Source: Streptomyces deccanensis
GTDB lineage: Bacteria; Actinomycetota; Actinomycetes; Streptomycetales; Streptomycetaceae
Assembly (NCBI RefSeq): GCF_022385335.1
Contig: NZ_CP092431.1
Location: 2,170,001 to 2,234,000, forward strand
DNA: 64,000 nt
Direction: 5' to 3'
The notes beneath the pieces are model-generated. The model was not told where the DNA came from. It saw only the letters and a list, made by a program, of their open reading frames with translations, and did no database searches. Numbering within the stretch: the stretch's first letter is position 1; every line of letters begins with the position of its first letter. Below are positions 40,969 through 52,436 of the stretch, in pieces. A program made the translations under genes and the position numbers.

Positions 40969-42492
40969 ATGACGACACCTACTTCCAGGAGCGGCGCGGG
41001 ACGGCGGAGCATCGCGTCCCTCATCTGTGCTTCGCTGGCCGCCGGAGGACTCGCGGCCGCCGGCGTCACCGTGTTGCAGCCGGGGGCGGCCTCCGCCTCC
41101 AGCCACCGGGAGGCCCCGCTGATCTCGGGGGAGCCCCAGTTCGACAACACCGACGTGTACGCGTTCGTCAGCCCCGACAAGCCGGACACGACCACGGTGA
41201 TCGCCAACTGGATCCCCTTCGAGGAGCCGGCGGGCGGACCGAACTTCTTCACCTTCTCCGAGGACGCGGAGTACGACATCCGCGTCGACCAGGACGGCGA
41301 CGCCCAGGAAGACCTCGTCTTCCGGTACACGTTCAAGACGAAGACGAAGAACGACAGGACCTTCCTGTACAACACGGGCGTCGTGGAGAGCCTCGACGAC
41401 CCGGACCTGAACATCACGCAGACGTACGACATCGACCTGATCAAGCTGAAGGACCGTCGCGCGGTCTCCAAGACCAAGCTCGCGGACGACGTGTGGGTGG
41501 CGCCGTCGAACGTCGGCAAGGCGTCGATGCCGGACTTCAAGAAGCTGCGCGACGAGGCCGTGTACAAGACGGCGAGCGGGGTGACCACGTACGCGGGTCA
41601 GGCCGACGACCCGTTCTTCCTGGACCTGCGCGTCTTCGACCTGCTGTACGGCGGTGACCTCTCCGAGGTCGGGCGGGACACGCTGAAGGGCTACAACGTC
41701 AACTCGATCGCCCTGCAGATCCCGAGCGAGGCGCTCGTGCAGTCCAAGGACCAGCCGATCGTCGGCATCTGGTCCACGACGCAGCGCCAGGGCGCCGACG
41801 GCCAGTACCACCAGGTGTCGCGCCTCGGCATGCCGCTGGTGAACGAGGTCGTCAACCCCATCGGCGACAAGGACAAGTTCAACGCGTCCTCGCCGGTCGA
41901 CGACGCCCAGTTCCTGAAGAACGTCACCGAGCCCGAGCTGCCCAAGCTCATCGAGGCGATCTACAAGATCCCGGCGCCCAAGGAGCCGCGCAACGACCTC
42001 GTCGACGTCTTCCTCAAGGGCGTCGAGGGCCTCAACCAGCCGCCGCACGTGACCCCTTCGGAGCAGCTGCGGCTCAACACCTCCATCGAGCCCACGGCGA
42101 AGCCGAAGCGGCTGGGTGTGCTGGACGGTGACAACCAGGGCTTCCCGAACGGTCGCCGGCTCACCGACGACGTGATCGACATCGCGCTCCAGGTCGTCGA
42201 GGGCGAGCTGGTCGACGCGCCCAACGACCTGGGCGACGCGGTCGACAAGAACGACAAGAAGTTCGGCAAGTCCTTCCCGTACGTCGGTCTGCCGACGGCC
42301 GGTTCGCGGGGCAAGACGGTCAAGGGCAACACCACGAACAACGTCCGCAGCGCGCTGGGCGGCGGTGTCGAGAGCGGCACCGACGACACCACGCTGATCG
42401 CCGCCTCGGCCGGCGCCGGCGCGGCCGGTGTCCTGCTGATCGGCTCGGGTCTGCTGTGGTGGCGCCGTCGCAACGACCGCGCGTACTACTAG
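40969..42492 (+). CDS. DUF4331 domain protein, membrane-anchored on the outer face
   Basis: A 507-aa protein. It has a signal peptide (SLICASLAAGGLAAAGVTVL, ending ASASS), and the mature N-terminus SSHREAPLISGEPQFDNTD is the DUF4331 hallmark. The large domain is acidic with regular Asp-rich loops (FDNTDVYAFVSPDKPDTTT, DIRVDQDGDAQEDL), suggesting metal binding. A C-terminal helix (LIAASAGAGAAGVLLIGSGLLWW) with a RRRNDR tail anchors it. Ribosome site AGAGGA 9 nt before the ATG. Its SigK-like promoter and divergence from sigK make it a probable SigK target. The biochemical role is unknown. Confidence 0.88.
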   Translation: MTTPTSRSGAGRRSIASLICASLAAGGLAAAGVTVLQPGAASASSHREAPLISGEPQFDNTDVYAFVSPDKPDTTTVIANWIPFEEPAGGPNFFTFSEDAEYDIRVDQDGDAQEDLVFRYTFKTKTKNDRTFLYNTGVVESLDDPDLNITQTYDIDLIKLKDRRAVSKTKLADDVWVAPSNVGKASMPDFKKLRDEAVYKTASGVTTYAGQADDPFFLDLRVFDLLYGGDLSEVGRDTLKGYNVNSIALQIPSEALVQSKDQPIVGIWSTTQRQGADGQYHQVSRLGMPLVNEVVNPIGDKDKFNASSPVDDAQFLKNVTEPELPKLIEAIYKIPAPKEPRNDLVDVFLKGVEGLNQPPHVTPSEQLRLNTSIEPTAKPKRLGVLDGDNQGFPNGRRLTDDVIDIALQVVEGELVDAPNDLGDAVDKNDKKFGKSFPYVGLPTAGSRGKTVKGNTTNNVRSALGGGVESGTDDTTLIAASAGAGAAGVLLIGSGLLWWRRRNDRAYY

Positions 42493-42504
42493 CCGGACCC
42501 GCGT

Positions 42505-42529
42505 CCGGGCCCTTCCCCATGGGGCCCGG
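42505..42529 (+). terminator. Terminator-like hairpin after the DUF4331 gene
   Basis: CCGGGCCC (42505-42512) pairs with GGGCCCGG (42522-42529), 9-nt loop. Suggests the DUF4331 transcript may end before the TPR gene. Confidence 0.6.
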
Positions 42530-42629
42530 CCGCCGTGACCGGCGCGGCCCGTCCGTATCCATCCCCCCGGCGCGGGCCGCGCCCCACGACCACGATCACC
42601 GCACCCGGCAAGGCTGTTGAGGAGAGGGA

Positions 42630-44647
42630 ATGTCCCCGCGTACGAACGAGAGCGCGCCGCAGAACGGGCGCCCGCGCCCCGACGAGGGAACTCCCGAACC
42701 CGACCGGTCCGCACCCACCGCCTCCGACCGGAACACCGGGCCCGCCGCCGCGTCGGGGCGGACGACCGACGACGGGGCCACTGCCGCGTCAGGGCGGACG
42801 ACCGACGACGGGGCCACTGCCGCGTCAGGGCGGACGGCCGACGACGGGGCCACTGCCGCGTCAGGGCGGACGACCGACGACGGGGCCACTGCCGGGGTCG
42901 GGCCAGGGGGCGACGGGTCCGCTACCGCGAACGAGCCGCGAGCCGACTCCGGGTGCGACGCCTCGGACGAGCCGGGGGCCGACGGGTCCGCTGCCGCGAT
43001 CGGGTCGCGGGCAGACATCGTGTCCGACGCCGCGAACGAGCCCGGGGCTGACACCAGGTCCGACGCGGGACCGGAGCCGGTGTCCGAGGCCGAACGGAGC
43101 CCGGTGGCCGGCGCCGAGGCCGAGGCCGAGGCCGAGGGGAACCCAGTGGCCGAGGCCGACTCCACGTCCGGCGCCGACTCCGGGGCGAGGCCGGTAGCCG
43201 GCTTCGCGTCCGGCGGTGGGTCCGGGGGCGTCTCGAAGGGCGAGGGGGGTTCGGAGACCACCGTGGTGCCCGGTCGTGGGACGGCTCCCCGGCGGGGGCG
43301 TGAGAGCGCGCCCGAGTCGGGGCGGCGGCGGTTGGCTCGGGTCGCCGCGTGCGCGGCGGCGCTGGCCGTGGCGTTCACCGGGTTCGCGGTGGCGCTGGGG
43401 GCCGGGGACGACGGCCGGACCGTGGCCATGTCCTCCTCGCCGGGTGTCTCGGCGGCGCAGCTCGCCGGTGGCGACCTCGACACGGCCGTCGAGCGGCTCC
43501 AGGCCCATCTCAAGGCACAGCCCAAGGACTTCGGCTCCTGGTCCACGCTCGGTCTCGCCTACGTCGAGCAGGCCAGGGTCAAGGGCGACCCGTCCCGCTA
43601 CCCGCAGGCCGAGAAGGCCCTGGAGCGCTCCCTGGAGCTGCGCCCGGACAACGACCCGGCGCTCGCGGGCCTCGCCGCCCTCGCCGCAGCCCGCCACGAG
43701 TTCGAGGACGCCCTGCGGTACGCGGACAAGGCGCTGAAGCAGAACCCGTACAGCGAACGGGCGTTGTGCAGCCGCGTCGACGCCCTGGTCGAACTGGGCC
43801 GCTACGACGACGCGTTGGAGGCGGTCCGCCTCGCCGACACCCGCCGCCCCGGCATCCCCGTCTTCACCCGGTACGCCTACGTGTACGAGCTGCGCGGCGA
43901 CGTGAAGACCGCCCGACGCGTCCTGGAACAGGCCCTCGACTCGGCCGCCACACGCGGAGACATCGCCTACGTGGCCACCCAGCTCGGCCAACTCGCTTGG
44001 AAACAGGGCGACTACAAGACCGCGCTCGACCACTACGCCCGCGCCCTCGGCGCCGACGACACCTACCTCCCCGCCCTGGAGGGCCGCGCCCGCGCCCAGG
44101 CCGCGAGCGGCGACGACGCGGAGGCGATCCGCGGCCTGGAGCAGGTCGTGTCCTCCTATCCGCTGCCGGGACCGCTCGTCGTGCTCGGCGAGCTGTACGA
44201 GGCGAAGGGCGAGAGGACCAAGGCGGGCGACCAGTACGCGCTGGTGGACGCCTACACCGCGATCGCCCGTTCCAACGGCGTCAACGCCGACCTCGACACC
44301 GCGCTCGCCGCCGCCGACCACGGCGACACCAAGGCCGCGCTGCGGGCCGCCGAGGCCGAGTGGAAGCGCCGGGAGACGGTGCACACGGCGGACGCCCTCG
44401 CCTGGGCGCTGCATGTCAACGGCCGCGACGAGGAGGCCCTGCCGTACGCCCGCCGGGCCACCGCCACCGGATACAAGGACGCGACGTTCCTGTACCACCG
44501 GGGCATGGTCGAGTACGCGGCCGGCGACAAGAAGGACGCCCGCGCCTCGCTGAAGGCGGCGCTCGACCTCAACGCCGGTTTCTCGCCGCTCGGCGCGGCG
44601 GAGGCCCGCAAGACCCTGAAGGCACTGCAGGCCCTGGAGACCGCCAA

Positions 44648-44651
<4 letters not shown>
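42630..44651 (+). CDS. Membrane-anchored TPR protein with long disordered N-terminus
   Basis: A 673-aa protein. Residues 1 to about 230 are low-complexity (Ala, Gly, Asp, Glu), with four near-identical 12-residue units of the form ASGRTTDDGATA encoded by 36-bp tandem repeats. One membrane segment (RVAACAAALAVAFTGFAVAL, about 240-260) puts the C-terminal 400 residues outside. Those form a run of tetratricopeptide repeats (for example LGLAYVEQARVKGDPSRYPQ, ALRYADKALKQNPYSERAL, HYARALGADDTYLPALEGRA). GAGGAG lies 5 nt before the ATG. The transporter gene overlaps its stop by 4 nt. It is probably a scaffold for the metal transporter or DUF4331 protein; inferred. Confidence 0.82.
42758..42901 (+). 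repeat. 36-bp coding tandem repeat, about four copies
   Basis: Units beginning GCGTCAGGGCGGACGACCG recur every 36 bp, nearly identical at the DNA level, which suggests recent expansion. Each encodes ASGRTTDDGATA (one unit has TADDG). Confidence 0.85.
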
Positions 44652-46543
<1,892 letters not shown>

Positions 46544-46621
46544 GCTACTTTTGGGGAGAAATCGCACGGAGTGGAGATTCCGGGCCGATGCGTGGGCGGA
46601 TGCGAGTGACGGGGGATGGCC

Positions 46622-48379
46622 GTGTCCGAAGAACCGGGCGGTGAACGGGTGATCGCGGGCCGCTACCGGCTGCTGACCCCGCTGGGCGAGGGCGGCATGG
46701 GCACCGTGTGGCGGGCCCGCGACGAGGTGCTGCACCGCGAGGTCGCCGTCAAGGAGGTGCGGGCGCCGGGCGGGATCGCGGTCTCCGACGTCGAGCGGAT
46801 GTACGCCCGGCTGGAGCGGGAGGCGTGGGCGGCGGCCCGGGTCGCCAACCGCAATGTCGTCACGGTGTACGACGTGGCGATGGAGGACGGCCGCCCGTGG
46901 ATCGTGATGGAGCTGGTGCGCGGCTTGTCGCTCGCCGACCTCCTGGACGGCGAGGGCCCCCTGTCTCCTCAGCGCGCCGCGCAGATCGGCGCCGAGGTGC
47001 TGTCCGCGCTGCGCGCCGCGCACGAGGCCGGGGTGCTGCACCGGGACGTGAAACCGGCCAACGTGCTCATCTCCAACGACAACCGGGTGGTGCTCACCGA
47101 CTTCGGCATCGCCACGGTCGAGGGCAGCTCCGCGCTGACCATGACCGGTGAGGTCATCGGCTCCCCGGAGTTCCTCGCCCCCGAGCGGGCGCTCGGCCGG
47201 GCGTTCGGCCCCGAGTCGGACCTGTGGTCGCTCGGGGTGCTGCTGTACGCGGCGGTCGAGGGCAACTCGCCGTTCCGGCAGAACACGCCGCTGAGCACCC
47301 TGCGCGCGGTGGTCGACGAGGAGCTTCCGCCGCCGCACCGGGCCGGTCCGCTGACACCGGTGATCGAGGGGCTGCTGCGCAAGGATCCGGCCGAACGGAT
47401 CCCCGCCGAGCAGGCCGAGCGGGACCTGCGGATCATCGGCGCCGGGGGCACCCCCTCCGCGGGAGGCGCCGCGTACTCCGACACGGCTCCCACCACCCCG
47501 TACAGCCCGACGGTGGCGGCCTTCCCGAGCCCGGGCGCGCGGACCGGACCGGGGCCGGGCACGAACGAGTTCGGGCCGCCGACCCCGCCGCACCCCACCC
47601 CGGCGGCGACACACCCGTCCCCGGTACCGACGCGTGGGCCGGACCGCAACCGCCGGGCCCTCGTCTTCCTGGTCGCGGGGATCGCGGCGATCGCCTTCGC
47701 CATCGCCGGTCTGACGTACGCCCTGGTCAACCGGGACGACGGCGGGAAGGACGGCACTCCGACCAACGGGGCGGGCACGGTGGGCGGCACCAACGACCAG
47801 ACGGGCGACGGCGGTACGGGCGAGGAACCCGGCGGCGGGGACGAGACGAGCGGCGACGCCACGCCCTCGGACACGCCCACCGACGAGGAGAAGCCGACCA
47901 CCGAACCGCCCGCGCAGTCGGTCAAGGTGACCGTCGAGGGTTCGAACACCGACTACACCGGCGCCTGTCCGCCGCAGGACGCCGAGGCGCCCACCTTCAC
48001 CGCGACGTTCACCGTGGGCAGCGTCCCCGTGGACGTCGACTACCGGTGGGTGGCGAGGAGCGGCGAGGTCGAGGACGAGGGCTGGAAGACCCTGTCGTTC
48101 GCGTCCGGTGGTGAGAAGACCAAGCAGGACCGGGTCGTCGTCTCGACCAACGGGAGCCACACGGACGAGATCAGCGTCGAGGTGCGCGGCCCGGTGAAGA
48201 CGGAGTCGAACAAGGTCGCGTTCTCGGTGACGTGCGAGTCGGAGGCCCCGACCACGGGCGGGACCTCCCCCTCCGACGACTCGGAGAACCCGGACGGCTA
48301 CAGCGACTCGGACGCCGACTACGACGAAGCCGGAGCCGGCGCCGGAGCCCTGAACGGGGCCGTCAGGCCGCGTTCCTGA
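46622..48379 (+). CDS. Serine/threonine protein kinase, PknB-like, with extracellular domain
   Basis: A receptor-type Hanks kinase of about 585 aa. The kinase domain (residues 15-275) has LGEGGMGTVW (P-loop), the Lys in REVAVKEVRA, VLHRDVKPANVLI, TDFGIATVEG and SDLWSLGVLLY. A Pro/Thr-rich juxtamembrane linker leads to one transmembrane helix (ALVFLVAGIAAIAFAIAGLTYALV). A disordered acidic segment and an Ig-like outer domain with two Cys (TGACPPQD and SVTCESE) follow. No PASTA repeats, so it is not a classic PknB. The GTG at 46622 has GGGGGA upstream; ATG 46616 is possible. Its 3' end overlaps the convergent lipase gene by 17 bp. Confidence 0.93.
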   Translation: MSEEPGGERVIAGRYRLLTPLGEGGMGTVWRARDEVLHREVAVKEVRAPGGIAVSDVERMYARLEREAWAAARVANRNVVTVYDVAMEDGRPWIVMELVRGLSLADLLDGEGPLSPQRAAQIGAEVLSALRAAHEAGVLHRDVKPANVLISNDNRVVLTDFGIATVEGSSALTMTGEVIGSPEFLAPERALGRAFGPESDLWSLGVLLYAAVEGNSPFRQNTPLSTLRAVVDEELPPPHRAGPLTPVIEGLLRKDPAERIPAEQAERDLRIIGAGGTPSAGGAAYSDTAPTTPYSPTVAAFPSPGARTGPGPGTNEFGPPTPPHPTPAATHPSPVPTRGPDRNRRALVFLVAGIAAIAFAIAGLTYALVNRDDGGKDGTPTNGAGTVGGTNDQTGDGGTGEEPGGGDETSGDATPSDTPTDEEKPTTEPPAQSVKVTVEGSNTDYTGACPPQDAEAPTFTATFTVGSVPVDVDYRWVARSGEVEDEGWKTLSFASGGEKTKQDRVVVSTNGSHTDEISVEVRGPVKTESNKVAFSVTCESEAPTTGGTSPSDDSENPDGYSDSDADYDEAGAGAGALNGAVRPRS

Positions 48380-49169
48380 ACACCGGCAGGTAGCCGCCCG
48401 ACTGGCCCGCGGCCTTCGGGTGGTACGACTCGCCGATGTTCAGCAGGTTGAGGCTGTGCAGCCACGCGCTGCCCGAGCACAGTTCGTGGCCGGTGAACGC
48501 GGAGCGCACGTCGCCGAAGGTGAACCCGTGGTCGGCGGCGCGTTTGGCGATCGCGGTGTTCAGGTAGTCGGCGGCGTTGTTGATGGCGGTCCGCTTGGCC
48601 TGGGAGAGGCCGGGGCAGGTGCCGCCGAGCTGGTAGAAGCGGGGGTAGCCGAGCACGACCACATGGGCGGCCGGTGCCTTCGCGCTGATCGACGAGTACA
48701 CCTTGTCGAGTTGACCGGGGAGCGTCGAGTCGACGTACGCCTTCGCCGTGTTGATGCGGGAGACGCAGGCGCTGTCGGACTGCAGGACGCAGGTCGTCAT
48801 GACGTCGGCGAAGCCGGCGTCGTTGCCGCCGACGGAGACGGAGACCAGCCCCGTGTCCGCACTAAGCGGCCCCAGTTGACTCGCCAGAACATCACCCGTT
48901 CGGGCGCCCGAGCAGGCCGTGAAGGCGAAGGTCGAGGGAGCGTTGGCGGCCGCCCAGAGGTAGGGGTAGGCCTTCGTGCTGCGCTTGCAGTCGCCGCTGG
49001 AGGAGAGGTAACTCCCCGCACCGACACCCGAGGAATAGGAGTCGCCGAGCGCCACATAGCCGGTGGCGGCGGCCTGTTGGGACGCCTGCGCCGTCGCGGC
49101 CCCGGTGAGGGTGACGCCGACGGCGAGGAGGAGCGAGGTCATGTATGCCGCAAGTCGGGAACGTCTCAT
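48363..49169 (-). CDS. Secreted SGNH/GDSL lipase
   Basis: A 268-aa secreted esterase/lipase. The signal peptide (AAYMTSLLLAVGVTLTGAAT, ending AQASQQ) covers about 1-33. SGNH blocks are GDSYSSGVG (Ser nucleophile), the Gly region with ACSGARTGDV, GGNDAGF (Asn oxyanion) and ESYHPKAAGQ (catalytic His). Six Cys in CKRS, ACSG, TTCV, ACVS, GTCPG and ELCSG positions suit three disulfides, as in the S. rimosus and S. coelicolor enzymes. GGGAGG lies close before the ATG. Its last codons overlap the end of the opposing kinase gene. Confidence 0.95.
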   Translation of the reverse strand: MRRSRLAAYMTSLLLAVGVTLTGAATAQASQQAAATGYVALGDSYSSGVGAGSYLSSSGDCKRSTKAYPYLWAAANAPSTFAFTACSGARTGDVLASQLGPLSADTGLVSVSVGGNDAGFADVMTTCVLQSDSACVSRINTAKAYVDSTLPGQLDKVYSSISAKAPAAHVVVLGYPRFYQLGGTCPGLSQAKRTAINNAADYLNTAIAKRAADHGFTFGDVRSAFTGHELCSGSAWLHSLNLLNIGESYHPKAAGQSGGYLPVFRNAA

Positions 49170-49483
49170 GGAACCTCCCTTTAGCAGGATCTCTGCCTCA
49201 ACCGTCGTAGCAACTACGCGTGTTGATCGGAAGTGTTCATGTCAATACTTTCCCGTCCGCAAGCGAACGTACCCACCGCGTTCCATCGGCGTTCGATTTC
49301 AGATACGTGACAGAAACATGACAACGCTTCAACTCTCTTGAGCTACACCCGTAGATCACCCAGTCTGCTTACAGCCGCGAGCGGAACGCGACGCTCCCGG
49401 CCGTGCGTGCGATCCCGCACGCGCCCCCCACGAACGCGCGCCCCACCCGGGCGCGCGTCGCCTATGAGGAGGAAACCCTCGTA
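49170..49483. other. Divergent promoter region of lipase and subtilisin genes
   Basis: 314 bp, noticeably more AT-rich than its surroundings between 49225 and 49345 (for example GTTCATGTCAATACTTTCCC). This fits two divergent promoters for secreted enzymes. GGAAGT-N12-ACTTTCC near 49229-49253 is an imperfect inverted repeat. No confident -35/-10 pair and no RNA gene. Confidence 0.45.
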
Positions 49484-50689
49484 ATGGCACACCTGCGTAG
49501 CAAGAACATCCGCGTCGCCGCCGTCACCACCGTGGCGACCGCCGCCCTGCTCGGCGGTCTGACCGCGCTCCCCGCCCAGGCCGCCCCGGCCGAGGGCAAG
49601 GTGCTCGCGGCCGGCTCCCCCACCGCCGTCAAGGACAGCTACATCGTCACGCTCAAGAAGGGCGCGGGCCTCAAGGCCGCGTCGAGCGCGGGCAAGGACC
49701 TGGTCGAGGAGTACGGCGGCACGGTGAAGCGGACCTTCAAGTCCGCGCTCAACGGCTACTCGGCGAAGCTCTCCGCGACCGAGGCGAAGAGACTCGCCGC
49801 CGACCCGGCGGTCGCCTCCGTCGAGCAGGACCAGGTCTTCACCGTCGACGCCACCCAGACCAACGCCCCGTGGGGCCTGGACCGCTCCGACCAGGCGTCG
49901 CTGCCGCTCTCCGGCACGTACACCTACCCGGACAGCGCGGGCAGCGGGGTGACGGCGTACGTCATCGACACCGGTGTGCGCATCTCGCACGCCCAGTTCG
50001 GCGGCCGGGCGGTCAACGGCTACGACGCCGTCGACGGCGACAGCGTCGCCCAGGACGGCAACGGCCACGGCACGCACGTCGCGTCCACGATCGCGGGCTC
50101 GACCTACGGCATCGCCAAGAAGGCGAAGATCGTGGCCGTGCGCGTGCTGAACAACGCCGGCTCGGGCACCACGGCCGGCGTCGTCGCGGGCATCGACTGG
50201 GTGACCGCGAACCACAGCGGCCCCTCCGTCGCCAACATGTCGCTCGGCGGCGGCGCCTCCACCGCCATCGACACGGCCGTCCGCAACTCCATATCCAGCG
50301 GTGTGACCTACGCCGTCGCGGCCGGCAACAGCAGCGCCAACGCCTCCTCGTACTCCCCGGCCCGCGTCACCGAGGCGATCACGGTCGGCGCCACCACCAA
50401 CACGGACGCCCGGGCGAGCTACTCCAACTTCGGCTCGGTCCTGGACATCTTCGCCCCGGGCTCGTCGATCACGGCCGGCTGGTACACCAGCGACACCGCG
50501 ACCAACACCATCTCGGGCACCTCGATGGCCACGCCGCACGTCGCGGGCGCGGCCGCCGTCTACCTGGCCGGCCACACCTCGGCCACCCCGGCCCAGGTCG
50601 CCTCGGCCCTGACCGCCGGCGCCGTGACCGGCAAGGTCACCAGCCCCGGCACCGGTTCCCCGAACCGCCTGCTGCAGATCGTCCCGTAA
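49484..50689 (+). CDS. Secreted S8 family serine protease (subtilisin-like)
   Basis: A 401-aa preproprotease. The signal peptide runs to about residue 34 (ALPAQAAPAEG), then an inhibitor-I9 propeptide (DSYIVTLKKGAGL to AVASVEQDQVF), then a mature subtilase of about 275 aa starting near TNAPWGLDR. The catalytic triad is in VIDTGVRISH (Asp), GNGHGTHVAS (His) and SGTSMATPHVAG (Ser), with the oxyanion Asn in AVAAGNSS. AGGAGG lies about 11 nt before the ATG at 49484. A strong terminator follows. No C-terminal pre-peptidase or binding domain. Confidence 0.96.
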   Translation: MAHLRSKNIRVAAVTTVATAALLGGLTALPAQAAPAEGKVLAAGSPTAVKDSYIVTLKKGAGLKAASSAGKDLVEEYGGTVKRTFKSALNGYSAKLSATEAKRLAADPAVASVEQDQVFTVDATQTNAPWGLDRSDQASLPLSGTYTYPDSAGSGVTAYVIDTGVRISHAQFGGRAVNGYDAVDGDSVAQDGNGHGTHVASTIAGSTYGIAKKAKIVAVRVLNNAGSGTTAGVVAGIDWVTANHSGPSVANMSLGGGASTAIDTAVRNSISSGVTYAVAAGNSSANASSYSPARVTEAITVGATTNTDARASYSNFGSVLDIFAPGSSITAGWYTSDTATNTISGTSMATPHVAGAAAVYLAGHTSATPAQVASALTAGAVTGKVTSPGTGSPNRLLQIVP

Positions 50690-50746
50690 GGGCGACCGCC
50701 CCTCTGTGAGGGTCCCTGTGTGAAAGTCCCCTTGTGAGAGAAGTTT

Positions 50747-50773
50747 CCCCGGAGGCGCGGGTCGCCTCCGGGG
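50747..50773 (+). terminator. Intrinsic terminator after the subtilisin gene
   Basis: CCCCGGAGGCG (50747-50757), loop CGGGT, CGCCTCCGGGG (50763-50773), then ATTCTTCG. Perfect 11-bp stem. Confidence 0.85.
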
Positions 50774-50921
50774 ATTCTTCGTGTGCGACCGCGCATCTCC
50801 TCGCGACGCGTGACAATCGGGCATACGGTCGGGCGTGGCGGGTCTCGACGTATTGACTCCCCCGCGCCGACTGAGCGACATTGAAGCCCGGCATCCGGCG
50901 CTTCAGGGGGCAAAGTCGCCA

Positions 50922-51311
50922 ATGCAGACCTCGGGTATCAAGCCATCGTTGTCAGACAGTGGGGGGCCGCTGCTGGCGGGCGTGGCCGCGGCCGTGGCGG
51001 GGGTCGGCGCGGTGCTCGCGCTCGCCGACACCGACTCCGTGCTGCGCGGCCCGTTCACCCTGTTCTTCCTCCTCGTCGCGCCAGGAGCCGCCATCGGGGC
51101 CGTACTGCGCGGACTGGAGCCGTTCGCCCGGGTCGTGACGTCCTTCGCGGGCGCGATCGCGGTGAACCTCCTCGTCGCCCAGGGCATGATCGCCACCCAC
51201 TCGTGGTCGGTGACCGGTGGGATCACGGCCGTGACCGTGATCAGCTCGCTCGTTCTCCTGCCGAGTCTGGTACGGCGCCCGGGCGCCCGTACGGAGAGAA
51301 GACGGACCTGA
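50922..51311 (+). CDS. Small integral membrane protein
   Basis: A 129-aa protein with four hydrophobic stretches (LLAGVAAAVAGVGAVLAL, FTLFFLLVAPGAAIGAVL, VTSFAGAIAVNLLVAQGM, GGITAVTVISSLVLLPSL) and a basic end (RRPGARTERRR). The ATG at 50922 (MQTSGIKPS) is preferred, with GGGGG 12 nt upstream; an in-frame GTG at 50835 is possible. It ends 3 nt before the FemAB/GNAT-like gene, so it is the likely first gene of the surface-glycan cluster. No family recognised. Confidence 0.75.
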   Translation: MQTSGIKPSLSDSGGPLLAGVAAAVAGVGAVLALADTDSVLRGPFTLFFLLVAPGAAIGAVLRGLEPFARVVTSFAGAIAVNLLVAQGMIATHSWSVTGGITAVTVISSLVLLPSLVRRPGARTERRRT

Positions 51312-51314
51312 GAC

Positions 51315-52436
51315 GTGGACATCAGTGTGTACCGCCCCGGCGAACTGACCGCCGCCGATCGGGCGGCCTGGACCGCTCTGCAGTCCAAGGCCCATCTCCA
51401 CGGCGCGCCCGAACTGGCGAACCCGTTCCTGTCCCCGGAGTTCGCCCTCGCGGTGGGCCGCTGCAGACGTGGGGTACGGATCGCGGTCGTACGGGAGGGC
51501 GGCGAACCGGCGGCCTTCTTCCCGTACCAGAGAACCACCGTCGGGGTGGGCAGAGCCGTCGGTCTCGGCCTCTCCGACTGCCAGGGCGTGGTCCACCGGC
51601 CGGGCTTCACCTGGGACCCCGAGGAACTGCTGCGTGCCTGCGGGCTCGCGGTGTGGGAGTTCGACCATCTGGCGGCGGGCCAGACGCCGTTCGCCGCTCA
51701 TGTCACCGACAGCTTCCCGTCGCCGGTCATGGATCTGGAGCAGGGCTACGAGGCGTATCTGGGCCAGGTGCGGGCCCGCTCGCCGAAGTTCCTCCGCTCG
51801 ACGTTCGCCAAGGAGCGCAGGCTCGGCCGCGCGGTGAACGAGGTGCGTTATGTGCACGACGAGCGGGACCCGGGGGCCCTGCGCACCCTGATGGCCTGGA
51901 AGTCGGCGCAGTACCGCAGGACGGGGCGCAGCGACCGCTTCGCGCACCCGTGGATCACCCGCCTGGTGCACCAGCTCTTCCACACCCGCTCCGCCTCCTT
52001 CGCCGGCCAGCTGTCCGTGCTGTACGCGGACGGCAAGCCGGCCGCGGCTCATTTCGGACTGCGCTCCGAGCGGGTACTGACATGCTGGTTCCCGGCGTAC
52101 GACCCGGCGTTCGCGAGGTTCTCGCCGGGCCTGCTGCTGCATCTGCACATGGCCGAGGAGGGCGCCGCCGACGGCATCGCCTACCTGGACCTGGGCCGGG
52201 GGCAGAAGCAGTACAAGGACTCCCTGAAGACCCGGGAGATCTCGGTGTCGGAGGGGTGGGTCACCCGGCGCCATCCGGTGGCGCTCGGGCACCGGGCGCG
52301 ACGGGCGCCGGTCAGGGCCTTGCGGAACGCTGTGCTGGCCCGACCGGAACTGTTCGAACCTGCCGACAGATTGTTGAAACGGATGGGGAAAATCCGGTCG
52401 GGAGGTCAGCTAACGGACACATCAACAAAAACGTGA
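51315..52436 (+). CDS. GNAT/FemAB-like acyltransferase (CelD/BcsL-type)
   Basis: A 373-aa cytoplasmic protein of the GNAT superfamily branch found in polysaccharide and cellulose clusters (Acetyltransf_6, CelD/BcsL). VREGGEPAAFFPYQRT is in the first half. The acetyltransferase-like half contains LSVLYADGKPAAAHFGLRSE, then SPGLLLHLHMAEEGAADG and YLDLGRGQKQYKDSLKT, the family's most conserved stretch. GTG start, 3 nt after the membrane-protein gene. It may acylate sugar precursors. It is followed by a palindrome and a long leader before the glycosyltransferases. Confidence 0.8.
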   Translation: MDISVYRPGELTAADRAAWTALQSKAHLHGAPELANPFLSPEFALAVGRCRRGVRIAVVREGGEPAAFFPYQRTTVGVGRAVGLGLSDCQGVVHRPGFTWDPEELLRACGLAVWEFDHLAAGQTPFAAHVTDSFPSPVMDLEQGYEAYLGQVRARSPKFLRSTFAKERRLGRAVNEVRYVHDERDPGALRTLMAWKSAQYRRTGRSDRFAHPWITRLVHQLFHTRSASFAGQLSVLYADGKPAAAHFGLRSERVLTCWFPAYDPAFARFSPGLLLHLHMAEEGAADGIAYLDLGRGQKQYKDSLKTREISVSEGWVTRRHPVALGHRARRAPVRALRNAVLARPELFEPADRLLKRMGKIRSGGQLTDTSTKT

